Counted from the stretch's first letter, positions 43,479 to 52,997 are shown. The stretch: DNA of 64,000 nucleotides from Bacillus sp. HSf4 (GCF_029537375.1 NZ_CP120679.1:4135501-4199500); one strand, 5' to 3'. Numbers and translations: made by a program. The notes: generated by a model from the letters alone, not told the origin.

Positions 43479-44884
43479 AGCTAAGAGACCGCATTGCATT
43501 TCACTTTATATCCCGAATCATTCTCCTGATCGTTATTTGTATCGCTTTATTTGTGATCAGCACACTTTTTTTTACTTTTTTTCTCAATGATCGAGAGACG
43601 CATCAATCACCGCTTTCTTTATCAAGCGTAGTTCACCAAACAACCATAAAAGACGGAAAAATATCCGTTGAAGCTGATACGATCAGCCATTTAAAGGAAT
43701 ATCATATGTGGCTTCAGATTCTTGATGAAGAGGGAAACGAACTTTATTCATCCAACAAGCCAAGCCATATTCCCAGCCAATATATTCCCGGCGAACTTGT
43801 CTCGGATTATGTTTATCCCGCTAAAAAAGGCTACCATCTTTCAACATGGTATGATACAAAAGACACCCGGACATTGACGTGGATATTGGGTGAACCATTT
43901 AAAGCTGACAACCCGTTTCTCTATTGGACAAACCAGCTGTGGATCCTTTCCATGATCGTGATGGGGATTATTGTTGCGCTGTACTTCGGAAAACAGCTTG
44001 GCGCACCTTTGCTTTATATCGTTTCATGGATTGAAAATCTCTCCAAGGGAAAATATGCAGAGCCGGCATTTTCTTCGTTCATTCCAAAGAAAAAGAAAAA
44101 ACCCGGATATAAGCTGTACCAGGAACTAATGAATGCAATGAGCAATCTTACATCGATCCTTCAGAAAAACAAAGCGGAAAGCGAAAAACTGGAAAGAACG
44201 CGGGAAGAATGGATGACAGGCGTATCCCACGACTTAAAGACGCCGTTGTCAGTGATTAAAGGATACACAATTCTTTTATCATCTGAAAAACATGAATGGA
44301 ACCAGGAAAAAGTACGGGATTTTGCAAACATCTTGAACGAGCGGGTAGAGTATATGGAAGAATTGATAGAAGAATTCAACCTCACTTTCCGCTTAAAAAA
44401 TGATGCCCTTCCGATTCAAAAAGAAGAAAAAGACATTGTAGGCTTGTTAAGGGAAACTTTATCCGCATTACAAAGCTTGCCGGAATCGAAAGATAAACAT
44501 TTCGAATTTCAGACGGACCGAGACGCAATTGCTTTTTATATGGATGAAAAATACATGCAGCGCGCCTTGGAAAACCTGATCGCCAACAGTATTAAACATA
44601 ACCCTTCAGGGACTGAGGTAAAGGTCAGTATTCAGCAAGATGAATCTCTTTCTTTAACTATTTTAATAGAAGACAACGGAATCGGCATGGAAAAAGAAAC
44701 ATTGGAGCATTTATTTGATCGCTATTACAGAGGAACGAACGCCTCTTCAAACACTTCAGGGACTGGATTGGGCATGACGATTGCCAGACAGATCATTTAT
44801 GCACACGAAGGTGATATTGAAATTTACAGCGAACCTGATCACGGTACTCAAATTAAGGTTATTTTTCCAACGAAGAGAGAATAA
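43475..44884 (+). CDS. Sensor histidine kinase
   Basis: A 469-residue membrane kinase with two helices (about 10-38 and 150-172) bounding an extracytoplasmic domain of about 110 residues, then a linker, the DHp helix with phospho-His252 in VSHDLKTPLS, and an ATPase domain. The ATPase shows ENLIANSIKHN, EDNGIGM and GTGLGMTIARQ. The sizable outer domain argues against the short-loop BceS type. With the divergent ABC genes it probably senses an envelope-active peptide. It is coupled to the regulator gene by ATGA overlap. Confidence 0.9.
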   Translation: MKLRDRIAFHFISRIILLIVICIALFVISTLFFTFFLNDRETHQSPLSLSSVVHQTTIKDGKISVEADTISHLKEYHMWLQILDEEGNELYSSNKPSHIPSQYIPGELVSDYVYPAKKGYHLSTWYDTKDTRTLTWILGEPFKADNPFLYWTNQLWILSMIVMGIIVALYFGKQLGAPLLYIVSWIENLSKGKYAEPAFSSFIPKKKKKPGYKLYQELMNAMSNLTSILQKNKAESEKLERTREEWMTGVSHDLKTPLSVIKGYTILLSSEKHEWNQEKVRDFANILNERVEYMEELIEEFNLTFRLKNDALPIQKEEKDIVGLLRETLSALQSLPESKDKHFEFQTDRDAIAFYMDEKYMQRALENLIANSIKHNPSGTEVKVSIQQDESLSLTILIEDNGIGMEKETLEHLFDRYYRGTNASSNTSGTGLGMTIARQIIYAHEGDIEIYSEPDHGTQIKVIFPTKRE

Positions 44885-44945
44885 AGGGTGCACATCATAA
44901 GAAGGACAACTTTATATTTAGGTAAGACTAGTAAAACGTTAGATT

Positions 44946-44995
44946 AAAAAGGATTGTACATTTTAAACATATCAAAAATGCACAATCCTTTTTTT
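44946..44995 (+). terminator. Terminator of the two-component operon
   Basis: AAAAAGGATTGT-CATTTT pairs with AAAATG-ACAATCCTTTTT with a one-base mismatch and a loop of 10 bases, ending in a run of seven T. Confidence 0.9.
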
Positions 44996-45306
44996 GGAAC
45001 TTGAACGACTAAGGTAAGATTTTCGTCAAGTTAGAATGATTTGTCAGTGTGAGCTTCAATTTTAGATCGTAGATGATTTAAGAATAGAATTTGCCCTAAC
45101 GTACATGTACTTATGTACGTTTTTTAATATGCCAATAGTTTAAACTAAATTATAAGACACACTTCTTTGTCGAAAGAAGATACATGACAATATCATATAG
45201 CTGAAGATTTAATGCAAGGGACATTTAGTGGCAGTGATCCTAAAGATATTAGTTTGTCATACATCTTCTTTCGTAGCAGCAAATAAAATCAAGGAGGTTA
45301 AATATT
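44996..45306. other. AT-rich intergenic region with gene remnants
   Basis: No intact gene is seen. An inverted repeat with T run (ACGTACAT / ATGTACGT then TTTTT, 45099-45125) looks like a terminator of something now lost. A 7-bp repeat AACTTGA / TCAAGTT occurs at 44998-45033. From about 45200 a short frame ending in SDPKDISLSYIFFRSSK reads protein-like but has no start. This is the left end of an atypical segment that runs to about 47400. Confidence 0.4.
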
Positions 45307-45393
45307 ATGAAAAATAAGGTGCTATAGGTAGTTTTATGTGGTGTATCAATTTTAGCTCTTATTCGCTGGAGAAAAATTAGTGAAAATAAATAA
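45307..45393 (+). pseudogene. Small hydrophobic peptide gene interrupted by an amber codon
   Basis: After a strong AAGGAGG site, an ATG opens MKNKVL, then TAG, then VVLCGVSILALIRWRKISENK and TAA in the same frame. Without the TAG it would be a 28-residue single-helix membrane peptide with a basic tail. It may be a dead gene or a seven-codon leader. No family was recognised. Confidence 0.4.
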
Positions 45394-45488
45394 ACGTTAA
45401 AGGAGCAATGTATACGTGTCATGACCAAATAAGTAAAGTGAATCACAAGATAGAAAGCGATTCAATTCTTTTCATATGGAGGATTTAT

Positions 45489-45614
45489 TTGAAAATTAAT
45501 GAGATTGTTCAAAAAAGTAAAATTCGGATAAGTTTTATTACGAAGAATGGCTCATTAATAGAGCAAGTGGTTAAAAATCTACAACAGCAAGGTATAAATG
45601 CACAATTAATTTAA
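45489..45614 (+). CDS. Small protein of unknown function
   Basis: A 41-residue frame starting with TTG 7 bases after GGAGG (45478-45482), beginning MKINEIVQKSKIRISFIT and ending GINAQLI. It is basic and amphipathic, with no membrane helix. The frame extends upstream, but only this start has a ribosome site. It is 49 bases before the lipoprotein gene and could be co-transcribed. Function unknown and coding status uncertain. Confidence 0.35.
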   Translation: MKINEIVQKSKIRISFITKNGSLIEQVVKNLQQQGINAQLI

Positions 45615-45663
45615 AAAAAGTTCTTTTAAAGGAATGTTTTAAATAATAGTAAGGAGGCCAATT

Positions 45664-46770
45664 ATGATGAAAATGAAAAAAATAATGGCAACTGGAGTGG
45701 CAATGTTGATTTTAGGATCGGCAGTAGGGTGCGATGATCATGTCTCTTCTGATTCGGAGTCTTCCTCGGAGAACACGGGAATTACGGATGAGAAAGCTCC
45801 GTCCAAGATCTCCAATTCTTATGAAAATACAAAAGAGCTTATAAGGAAATTTCCAGTGATTAATCCTACTCCCATCGACACAGAACTGGGAAAAGACATT
45901 CAAAACCGGCTGCTAAATGGCTTTGAAAATTGGAATAGAGGTTATGATGCTTGGAAGGCGTGGGGAGATATTCTATATACGGAGGATTCCCTTTACAATG
46001 TTCACGGTGTGAAACTGACTCTGAAGGAATATCAGGACTCCATGAATGAGACGCTGAAAGCCAGCGATATTCAGATGGGCAACTTTAATAATATGATTGT
46101 CAGCGGGGACTGGGCTGCGATCCGTTATGATATCTCAACGATTAACAGGAAGACCAGTGAAGCAGTAGACGGAAGTGTGATGGAGTTCGTCCGCTTTAAG
46201 GATTATGGGGACAAACTGGGTACCCGGGTTGTGGAAGGCTGGGCTGGAACAAAGGGAGCCGATTTTGCCGGATTATCTAGCTTCCAAACCGAAGAGGAAA
46301 AGGCGGCGCAGCAGGCCGCATTAGAGAAAATCATCAATACGTCGATACCGGATACCTCGAATCTGGAAGAAAAATACCCTGTTGCTTATCCGACCCCCAT
46401 TGATACCGAGATGGCTAAGAAAATTCAAAGCGCTATCTTGAACGATTTTGATAACTGGAACCAAGGCTATGATGCCTGGACGACATGGGCGGACACCTAT
46501 TATGATAGCAATATGCAGTACCATACATCTGCGGGGACTATGACATTGGAAAAATACAAGGACGCTGTAAAGGATGCTGCTGAATCGACGGATGTGAAGC
46601 GGATTTACTTTGATAATATGCTGATCAGTGGTGATTGGGCGGCCATTCATTACAGGATCACGAATCAGGACTTAACAACAGGTAAAAAAACCGCTGGTGA
46701 TGTGATGCAGTTCCTGCACTTTGTAGAAGATGGAAATGGTGTGAAAGTGGTTGAATCCTGGACAAAATAA
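45664..46770 (+). CDS. Lipoprotein with two tandem NTF2/SnoaL-like domains
   Basis: A 368-residue exported lipoprotein. The signal MMKMKKIMATGVAMLILGSA ends in lipobox AVGC, followed by a Ser-rich linker. Two similar domains follow, at about 65-195 and 235-368. Each opens with PTPIDTE, continues NWN(R/Q)GYDAW and DSMNETL- or KDAVKDA-like segments, and has (V/I)SGDWAAI(R/H)Y then a final strand. This is a clear internal duplication of an NTF2-like (SnoaL-type) unit. No function is known. It has a strong AAGGAGG site and lies in an atypical AT-rich segment next to decayed genes, suggesting acquisition by transfer. Confidence 0.78.
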   Translation: MMKMKKIMATGVAMLILGSAVGCDDHVSSDSESSSENTGITDEKAPSKISNSYENTKELIRKFPVINPTPIDTELGKDIQNRLLNGFENWNRGYDAWKAWGDILYTEDSLYNVHGVKLTLKEYQDSMNETLKASDIQMGNFNNMIVSGDWAAIRYDISTINRKTSEAVDGSVMEFVRFKDYGDKLGTRVVEGWAGTKGADFAGLSSFQTEEEKAAQQAALEKIINTSIPDTSNLEEKYPVAYPTPIDTEMAKKIQSAILNDFDNWNQGYDAWTTWADTYYDSNMQYHTSAGTMTLEKYKDAVKDAAESTDVKRIYFDNMLISGDWAAIHYRITNQDLTTGKKTAGDVMQFLHFVEDGNGVKVVESWTK

Positions 46771-46945
46771 GCATTTCCTATGTAGACTGTCATGAAAATG
46801 CGTATCGAAATATTATAAGGCGCTATATTAGGGTAGGGCAGATATTAAAATACTCCACTTTTGCAGTAGTAGTATTTATAATAATTAAAGTTAGAGATAA
46901 GAGGGGGGTGGATGAAGATTCGAAATAATACCAGAATGGGACAAC

Positions 46946-47152
46946 ATGGCGAACGACAAAGAGCGAATATCTAACGTTACTTGCGCATTTATACGTTCAT
47001 ATACTTGTGAAAAGAACATCACCGCAAGCTTTTATGATTATCTATATCGCACCGACCTAATTGAATCAGATATTATTGAAAAGCTAATGAAAGTGATGTT
47101 TACTGGTGCCAGTGGTAACGTTTGCAGTAAGACATGGTGGTTCAGATGCTAG
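46946..47152 (+). pseudogene. Probable gene fragment of unknown origin
   Basis: The frame reads MANDKERISNVTCAFIRSYT then EKNITASFYDYLYRTDLIES and DIIEKLMKVMF, which is helix-forming and protein-like. It continues a few codons upstream in frame (PEWDN) to a stop and has no good ribosome site. After about 47100 it runs into antisense of the integrase remnant, so it looks truncated by a rearrangement. Confidence 0.35.
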
Positions 47153-47260
47153 AGGACAATTACCATTTACACGTGCTCTACAAGTGCCGTATGGATTATC
47201 AATTGCATTTAATTTCTCATCTTTCCATAACATATCCATAACATCTACAGCTGCTGCAGC
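47084..47260 (-). pseudogene. Remnant of a Tn554-type tyrosine recombinase C-terminus
   Basis: The minus strand encodes VDVMDMLWKDEKLNAIDNPY, then GTCRARVNGNCPL, then EPPCLTAN. The pattern IDNPYGxCRARxNGxC...EPPCLT is characteristic of the C-terminal Cys region of integrases related to Tn554 TnpA/TnpB. The frame has no start and diverges after CLTAN near 47120. It shows that a mobile element once lay here. Confidence 0.6.
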
Positions 47261-47261
47261 T

Positions 47262-47345
47262 TTAATTATGATTGCAGTATTTCAGCATTTCAAAAGCTTT
47301 GGCATTGCCTGCGACAGCTTTTTTAACTAATCTGATTTGGTTCAC
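47262..47345 (-). pseudogene. Remnant of an ECF sigma factor N-terminus
   Basis: After GGAGGCGCAGCA on the minus strand, a GTG opens MNQIRLVKKAVAGNAKAFEM, which is the usual start of an extracytoplasmic-function sigma factor (region 2.1). After about 21 codons the frame ends and the integrase remnant follows at once. The gene was cut by a rearrangement, leaving its ribosome site and first helix. Confidence 0.6.
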
Positions 47346-47423
47346 TGCTGCGCCTCCTTCAAACATTAGAGAGGGAAATTGATGAGAAAAGTTTCAAAAG
47401 GATGGAATTTTTTCTCTGCATTA

Positions 47424-47459
47424 AAAAAATCCGCTATTTCACTGAAAATAGCGGATTCT
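47424..47459 (-). terminator. Terminator of the small membrane-protein gene
   Basis: AATCCGCTATTT pairs with AAATAGCGGATT (one extra A) around a short loop, with TTTTTTTAATG on the minus strand after it. Confidence 0.85.
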
Positions 47460-47461
47460 AT

Positions 47462-47875
47462 TTATTTCTTTGTCAGCGTCACTTTAGAAGTTCCGGTTGG
47501 GCCGTGCGGGGTCTGTTCATGTATAAGCTCTTCCCTCAGGTTATTCATACTTGATCGTTTGATCCGATATACGGCTTCAAGCCGCACCAAATATTCGGCT
47601 CTTGTTTTGAAAGCATGAATGATTGAGATGATCCAAACAATGAGTAATGCTTTCATTGCCAAATCGAAGAGAAACGTTCTGGCTGTAAAGGCAGCCAATA
47701 AAACCGCCGCTGCGTATCCGATTCCGGCAAATAACCATTTTCCTTGTTTCGTTCGCGCTGCGATATAAATAAATGCAAACCAGCTTAAAAATCCAAAAGG
47801 AACCCATGTGAACACAAGCCAGAAAGAATGTACAAACTCCCATTTTGTTCCTTCATTTGTATAACCTTTAGCCAT
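47462..47875 (-). CDS. Small integral membrane protein, function unknown
   Basis: A 137-residue protein with about four helices between residues 15 and 88 ([37 protein letters not shown]) and a charged C-terminal tail. The ATG follows AAGGGAG by 7 bases, and a strong terminator follows the stop. No named family was recognised. It borders the decayed island, and its base composition is typical of the chromosome, so it marks the right edge of the foreign segment. Confidence 0.72.
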   Translation of the reverse strand: MAKGYTNEGTKWEFVHSFWLVFTWVPFGFLSWFAFIYIAARTKQGKWLFAGIGYAAAVLLAAFTARTFLFDLAMKALLIVWIISIIHAFKTRAEYLVRLEAVYRIKRSSMNNLREELIHEQTPHGPTGTSKVTLTKK

Positions 47876-48014
47876 TGTGATACTCCCTTACAATTGTGAT
47901 GATCCTTTAGAACTATATTATACTAAATTTCCCTATACAGGAATAAAAGTTTTCGATTCGCCCGCCATGAATGATAAGATAAACATAAAACCAACAATTG
48001 GAGATGAAGGAAAC

Positions 48015-49247
48015 ATGAAGAACAAACTGATTGAACGTCTCATTTCTTATGCGAAAGTGGATACGCAGTCAAATGAAAACAGTCAGACGACGCCTTCCAC
48101 TCCCGGGCAGCTGACGCTTGCCAATATGCTTGTTGAAGAGCTGAAAGAAATCGGCATGAAGGACGTCACAATCGATGAAAACGGCTATGTGATGGCGACG
48201 CTTCCTTCAAATTCGGAAAAAGAGGTGCCGACGATCGGCTTCCTGGCTCATGTGGATACAGCAACAGATTTTACCGGAAAGAACGTCAATCCGCAGGTTA
48301 TCGAACAATACGACGGAAAGGACATTGTGCTGAATGAATCCCTCAATGTCGTCTTGTCGCCCAAGGAATTTCCCGAGCTTGCAAATTACGCGGGACACAC
48401 GTTGATCACAACCGACGGAACGACTTTGCTCGGCGCTGACAATAAAGCGGGAATCTCTGAAATCATGACGGCAATCGAATATTTAATTGCGCACCCCGAA
48501 ATCAAACACGGGAAGATCAGAGTCGCTTTTACGCCTGATGAAGAGATCGGCAGAGGGCCGCACAAGTTTGACGTCGAGGCGTTCAACGCCGCATTCGCGT
48601 ATACGGTTGACGGCGGGCCGCTCGGCGAACTGCAGTACGAAAGCTTCAATGCCGCAGCCGCGAAAATCACTTGTAAAGGAACGAACGTCCACCCCGGCAC
48701 AGCAAAAGGAAAAATGGTCAATGCCGCCAAAATCGCGATGCAGTTTCACGCCGGACTTCCGGAAAACGAAGCCCCTGAATTTACTGAAGGTTATGAAGGC
48801 TTCTATCATCTGCTTTCGATCAATGGCGATGTCTCGGAAACCAATCTCTCCTATATCATCAGGGATTTTGACAGAGACCGATTTAACGAGAGAAAAGCCA
48901 CCGTCCAAAAAATTGCAAACGACCTTAAAGCCAAATACGGCGAAAACAGCATCACAGTGGACATGAATGATCAATATTACAACATGAGGGAAAAAATCGA
49001 ACCGGTTAAAGAGATTGTCGACATTGCCTATGAAGCGATGAAAAACCTGGATATCGAGCCGGTTGTGAAACCGATTCGCGGCGGTACAGACGGCTCCCAG
49101 CTCTCATACATGGGGCTTCCTTGTCCAAACATTTTTACAGGCGGGGAAAACTTTCACGGAAAATACGAGTATATTTCCGCCGACAATATGGTAAAAGCCG
49201 CGAATGTCATCGTGGAAATTGTGAAGCTGTTTGAAGATAGGGCGTAA
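48015..49247 (+). CDS. pepT: Tripeptide aminopeptidase (peptidase T)
   Basis: A 410-residue cytoplasmic zinc peptidase of the M20B family that removes the N-terminal residue from tripeptides. It has the metal His in [28 protein letters not shown], the catalytic Glu pair region [15 protein letters not shown] and [16 protein letters not shown]. The ATG at 48015 follows GAAGGAAAC and gives exactly the length of B. subtilis PepT; a longer frame of 46 codons upstream is rejected. Confidence 0.95.
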   Translation: MKNKLIERLISYAKVDTQSNENSQTTPSTPGQLTLANMLVEELKEIGMKDVTIDENGYVMATLPSNSEKEVPTIGFLAHVDTATDFTGKNVNPQVIEQYDGKDIVLNESLNVVLSPKEFPELANYAGHTLITTDGTTLLGADNKAGISEIMTAIEYLIAHPEIKHGKIRVAFTPDEEIGRGPHKFDVEAFNAAFAYTVDGGPLGELQYESFNAAAAKITCKGTNVHPGTAKGKMVNAAKIAMQFHAGLPENEAPEFTEGYEGFYHLLSINGDVSETNLSYIIRDFDRDRFNERKATVQKIANDLKAKYGENSITVDMNDQYYNMREKIEPVKEIVDIAYEAMKNLDIEPVVKPIRGGTDGSQLSYMGLPCPNIFTGGENFHGKYEYISADNMVKAANVIVEIVKLFEDRA

Positions 49248-49264
49248 TACGAAAAAAAGCGGAA

Positions 49265-49295
49265 AGCGGCTGCAAGGCACGACAGCCGCTTTTTT
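49265..49295 (+). terminator. Terminator of pepT
   Basis: A perfect 8-bp stem AGCGGCTG / CAGCCGCT with a 10-base loop is followed by TTTTT. Confidence 0.88.
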
Positions 49296-49385
49296 GCCAG
49301 ATCAATTTTTATCCGCGCTTTGCCGAAATAAGAACATGTTTCGGCATAAAGCCGATTAACGTCTCACCGATGCAAAAAATTCCGC

Positions 49386-50864
49386 TCATTTCGCTTCATC
49401 GCCTTTCCAAATATCTTTCAACGTCCAGTAAGTGAACTCGTCAACTCGTACATTGCCTTTCTCAGAAAACAGCTCAATCCCTGCTCTTTCTTCTTTGGGA
49501 TATATGCGGCTGGTCATTGTCGCTTCACCATGGTTTGCAAATACTTCAATAGACGATCTGTCAAGAAACAGATGCAAAGTGAGCTTCTCCTCCGCTTCAA
49601 GCCGTACGTTTCTCACACCGTCCCGCGCTTTGCCGGACTTTGAACAGTCGAGCGTCAGCTTTTGATCAACCAAGCTGTACTGGATGATTGTCTCTTCCTG
49701 TTCAATTCCCCGGATCTTTAAGCCAACCGTTTCGGCACTGCAAATTGTCAAATCAAAAACGACCATCACTTCAAGAAGCTTTTCAGTTGTGTTTATAAAA
49801 TAGCTGCTAGAAATCGATTGATTGTCACATTCATGATGTTCCGATTCACGAAGTAATTGAGTCTCCTCGACGGGATTCATTAAAATTTTGTGATCATCCT
49901 TCAACGTCAATTCCCGCGGCAAAGTTAATGCCCCGCACCATCCGTCTGCTTTCGTCGGCATCTCTGATTCCCACATATCCATCCAGCCAATCGCAATTCT
50001 GCGCCCTTTGTCATCCAATAAAGTTTGCACGGCATAAAAGTCATGGCCGTGATCCAACTCTTTAAAGGAGCCATGTACAAACTCATTCGTTTCTTCATCA
50101 TAGTCTCCAATCAAATAGCCTGTTTGATACAGATTTTGATATGAATCACCATCCGCCTCTATACCCTGAGGGGAAATCAGCAAAATGTGTTTGCCGTCCA
50201 GTTCAAAGAAATCCGGACATTCCCACATAAAGCCGAGATTTCCGTCGCTTTGGGCGAGAACGCCTGCGTACTCCCAATCTACAAAGTTAGGCGAGCGGTA
50301 TAAAATGACCCGCCCGATGTTCTCTTTTGAGGAGTTTCCGACCACCATATACCAGTTCTCACGATGCTTCCATACTTTCGGATCGCGAAAGTGACGTGCG
50401 CTGTCTTCCGGCGGCTCTGCAATGACAGGGTTTTCTTTCAGTTTTTCAAAGACGATACCGTCTTTGCTGACTGCTATATTCTGATTTTGGTAGAAATCGT
50501 CTTTCTCTTCATCTATCATATTATGCCCTGTATAGATTAAAGCGAGGTCGCCGTTATATTCGACTGCGCTTCCTGAGAAACAGCCGCTCTCATCAAATGC
50601 ATCGCCAGGCGCTAAAGCGATCGGCAAGTGCTCCCAGTGAATGAGATCCTTGCTCTTCAAATGGCCCCAATGCATCGGCCCCCAATTCTCATCATACGGA
50701 TGGTGCTGATAAAAGACATGATACTCCCCTTTATATTGAATAAGCCCGTTTGGATCATTTATCCAGTTTGCCCGAGGCATCATGTGATAGCCCATTCGGT
50801 ATCGGTGATTCACTTTTTTCCCGGCTTTTTTCAATGCTTCTTCTGCCTGCTGAATTCTATTCAT
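49386..50864 (-). CDS. GH32 sucrose-6-phosphate hydrolase / beta-fructofuranosidase
   Basis: A 492-residue cytoplasmic enzyme of glycoside hydrolase family 32. It has the nucleophile Asp in NWINDPNGL (near residue 37), the RDP motif in HFRDPKVW and the acid-base Glu in MWECPDFFEL, then a beta-sandwich domain with IEVFANHGEATMTSRIYP. No signal peptide is seen. It would cleave imported sucrose, sucrose-6-phosphate or fructo-oligosaccharides; the transporters in the operon do not phosphorylate, so the free sugar is the likely substrate. The second ATG is used because GAGAGG lies 9 bases before it. Confidence 0.88.
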   Translation of the reverse strand: MNRIQQAEEALKKAGKKVNHRYRMGYHMMPRANWINDPNGLIQYKGEYHVFYQHHPYDENWGPMHWGHLKSKDLIHWEHLPIALAPGDAFDESGCFSGSAVEYNGDLALIYTGHNMIDEEKDDFYQNQNIAVSKDGIVFEKLKENPVIAEPPEDSARHFRDPKVWKHRENWYMVVGNSSKENIGRVILYRSPNFVDWEYAGVLAQSDGNLGFMWECPDFFELDGKHILLISPQGIEADGDSYQNLYQTGYLIGDYDEETNEFVHGSFKELDHGHDFYAVQTLLDDKGRRIAIGWMDMWESEMPTKADGWCGALTLPRELTLKDDHKILMNPVEETQLLRESEHHECDNQSISSSYFINTTEKLLEVMVVFDLTICSAETVGLKIRGIEQEETIIQYSLVDQKLTLDCSKSGKARDGVRNVRLEAEEKLTLHLFLDRSSIEVFANHGEATMTSRIYPKEERAGIELFSEKGNVRVDEFTYWTLKDIWKGDEAK

Positions 50865-50878
50865 CTGTGACATCCTCT

Positions 50879-52120
50879 CTATATATGCTTTCTTTGTAGA
50901 CTTTGAGCAAATTCAACGTCTTTCTTTGAGTCTAGCAAGGTAAAAATCGAAATAAGGGTGAAACAAAGGACCATTGCTCCCATGATGAGATAAGTCTGGC
51001 GAAATCCGATGCTGTCGTATAAACCTCCCGCAAGCGGCGAAAAAATCGACGTGCCTACCTGGGATGCGAATTGAAAGCCGACAAGATAAAGTACGGATGA
51101 AAGACGATTATCAAAGTTAATCGCCAAATATTTAAACACCGCAATCAGCATTATCGGCAATTCTAAAGCATGAATGAGTTTCATCGATGAAATTCCGACC
51201 GGTCCGTTGACAAGTCCGGAACCGATAATGCGGAAAGCCATTAATAGCCCCGCTAAAATCAAACTTTTTTTAGGACCGAGCTTATTGACGATGAAAGGCG
51301 CAAGAAACATCATGCCCGCTTCAATAAATACTTGGAATGAATTAAGGTATCCAAATATTTGGTTCCCCAAGGCCGGAGTCGGAAATAATGAAGCGTAGTA
51401 AAGCGGAAACTGCTGGTCATAGACGCCGTATACGCAAGTTACGCCGATCACGTACAACATCAAAAACCAGAAATCTTTTAAGAGAAAAAGCCCTCCTACG
51501 TCTTTTAATCCGACCGAGTCTGCTCTTTCCTTTTCATCATCTGTCATCTCAATTTTTACGGAAACAATAATGGCCACCAATATGACTGCTGAAACGGACG
51601 CAACCCAGAAGTTGATATTCGGATCGATATTGAACAGCTGACCTGCAAAAAATGTCGCCGCAGCCCAGCCGAGGGAACCCCACATCCTTGTTCTCCCATA
51701 TTCAAATTGATATTTACGGCTGACCTTTTCAATAAAAGTTTCAATCGCGCCGATTCCAGCGAGAAAAGCAGTTCCCAAATAAATTCCCCCGACGATAGCC
51801 CCAAGAAAGACATTGTATTGCAAAAGCGGTCCGTAAACGAAAATATAAAAGGGACCTGTAAATACGAGAAGCAAACTGATCATAAATAAAATGTTTTTCT
51901 TCAGCCCGAGCTTATCAGAGATAAAACCGTACAAAGGCTGCATGCACAAAGTAAAGATCGCATTGACAGAAAAGATAATGCCCGTCGCAGACCCGTTCAA
52001 ATTGATTTCTTGCCCCAACCAAATCGCAAATAAAGAGTAGCTGGAAGACCACGTAAAAAAGAAAAAGAAAAAATAAGCGCTTAGTTTCCAATACAAACTG
52101 TTTGAGCTTTTCATTTTCAT
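50879..52120 (-). CDS. MFS oligosaccharide:H+ symporter (LacY/CscB type)
   Basis: A 413-residue permease with 12 helices that starts MKMKSSNSLYWKLSAYFFFF, closely like the start of LacY-family symporters. It has PLYGFISDKLGLKKN between helices 2 and 3, and YGRTRMWGSLGWA and LAGGLYDSIGFRQTY as in this family. It would import sucrose or a related sugar with protons. The ATG at 52120 follows AAAGGAG. It is translated just before the GH32 gene (14-base gap) and after the ABC permease genes. Confidence 0.85.
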   Translation of the reverse strand: MKMKSSNSLYWKLSAYFFFFFFTWSSSYSLFAIWLGQEINLNGSATGIIFSVNAIFTLCMQPLYGFISDKLGLKKNILFMISLLLVFTGPFYIFVYGPLLQYNVFLGAIVGGIYLGTAFLAGIGAIETFIEKVSRKYQFEYGRTRMWGSLGWAAATFFAGQLFNIDPNINFWVASVSAVILVAIIVSVKIEMTDDEKERADSVGLKDVGGLFLLKDFWFLMLYVIGVTCVYGVYDQQFPLYYASLFPTPALGNQIFGYLNSFQVFIEAGMMFLAPFIVNKLGPKKSLILAGLLMAFRIIGSGLVNGPVGISSMKLIHALELPIMLIAVFKYLAINFDNRLSSVLYLVGFQFASQVGTSIFSPLAGGLYDSIGFRQTYLIMGAMVLCFTLISIFTLLDSKKDVEFAQSLQRKHI

Positions 52121-52148
52121 TTGCTCCTTTAACCCGATTTGGATGTAT

Positions 52149-52997
52149 CTATTTGATGCCTGTCCCTGAACCGCCAATGCCTTCTAAAATGTAGCGCTGG
52201 GCGACAATGTAGATCAGAATCAGCGGAATCGTCGAAATCGTCAAGACAGCCATGACCTGATTCGTATAAACCGGCTCGGTGCTGTTGATGGCTGTAATCG
52301 CCACCTGGATCGGAAATTTCGACTTATCCGTCAAAACCATCAGCGGCCAAATATAGTCATTCCAGCTGCCGATAAAGGCCAATGTCCCCACCGTAGCAAC
52401 GGCCGGCTTGGACATCGGCAGCATCACCCGCCAGAAAATCTGCCATGTATTGGCGCCGTCTAGCTTAGCCGACTCAATCATCTCCCCCGGAATCGCCATG
52501 AAAAAGTTCCGGAACAAATAAATATTGAAGGCCCCGGCAAGCGCCGGCAAAATCACGGCAAGGCGCGTATCAACAAGTCCGAGCTTATGAACGATAGTAA
52601 ACTGAGAGATTAAAATCGTTTCCAGCGGCACGATTAAAAGCGCCAGCAATATGGCAAACAGCACTTTTTTGCCTGTGAATCGCAGCTTGGCGAATGCGAA
52701 GCCCGCCATTCCGTTGATGACGACAGCTCCCGCTGCCACACACAAACCGTAAAACAGACTGTTACCGATATACATCAGCAAATCAAACCGTGACAGCACT
52801 TCCCTGTAGGATTGAAACCATTCCGACGGATGAAAAGACGGGAGAAACGCTTTAATGCTGCTGATATTGTTGTAAATATCGGCTTCCGGTTTCATCGATG
52901 AAGCGACCATCCAAATCAGCGGAAATATAAACAGAACCGCCAGCAAAACAAGGCATATATATTCCAGTATCGTCAAAGGTCCGAATTTCCGTCTCAT
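52149..52997 (-). CDS. Sugar ABC importer permease (MsmG/MalG type)
   Basis: A 282-residue permease with six helices and the EAA loop MIESAKLDGANTWQIFWRVM followed by PMSKPAVATVG. It belongs to the carbohydrate uptake 1 (CUT1) permeases. It overlaps the previous permease gene by 4 bases (ATGA). No ATP-binding gene is in the operon, so it presumably uses a shared ATPase such as MsmX. Confidence 0.9.
   Translation of the reverse strand: MRRKFGPLTILEYICLVLLAVLFIFPLIWMVASSMKPEADIYNNISSIKAFLPSFHPSEWFQSYREVLSRFDLLMYIGNSLFYGLCVAAGAVVINGMAGFAFAKLRFTGKKVLFAILLALLIVPLETILISQFTIVHKLGLVDTRLAVILPALAGAFNIYLFRNFFMAIPGEMIESAKLDGANTWQIFWRVMLPMSKPAVATVGTLAFIGSWNDYIWPLMVLTDKSKFPIQVAITAINSTEPVYTNQVMAVLTISTIPLILIYIVAQRYILEGIGGSGTGIK

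Noticed and set aside
45307..45393. A Phr-type signalling peptide gene
   Set aside because: There is no rap gene nearby, and the frame is broken by TAG and ends in a basic tail unlike Phr export cleavage regions.
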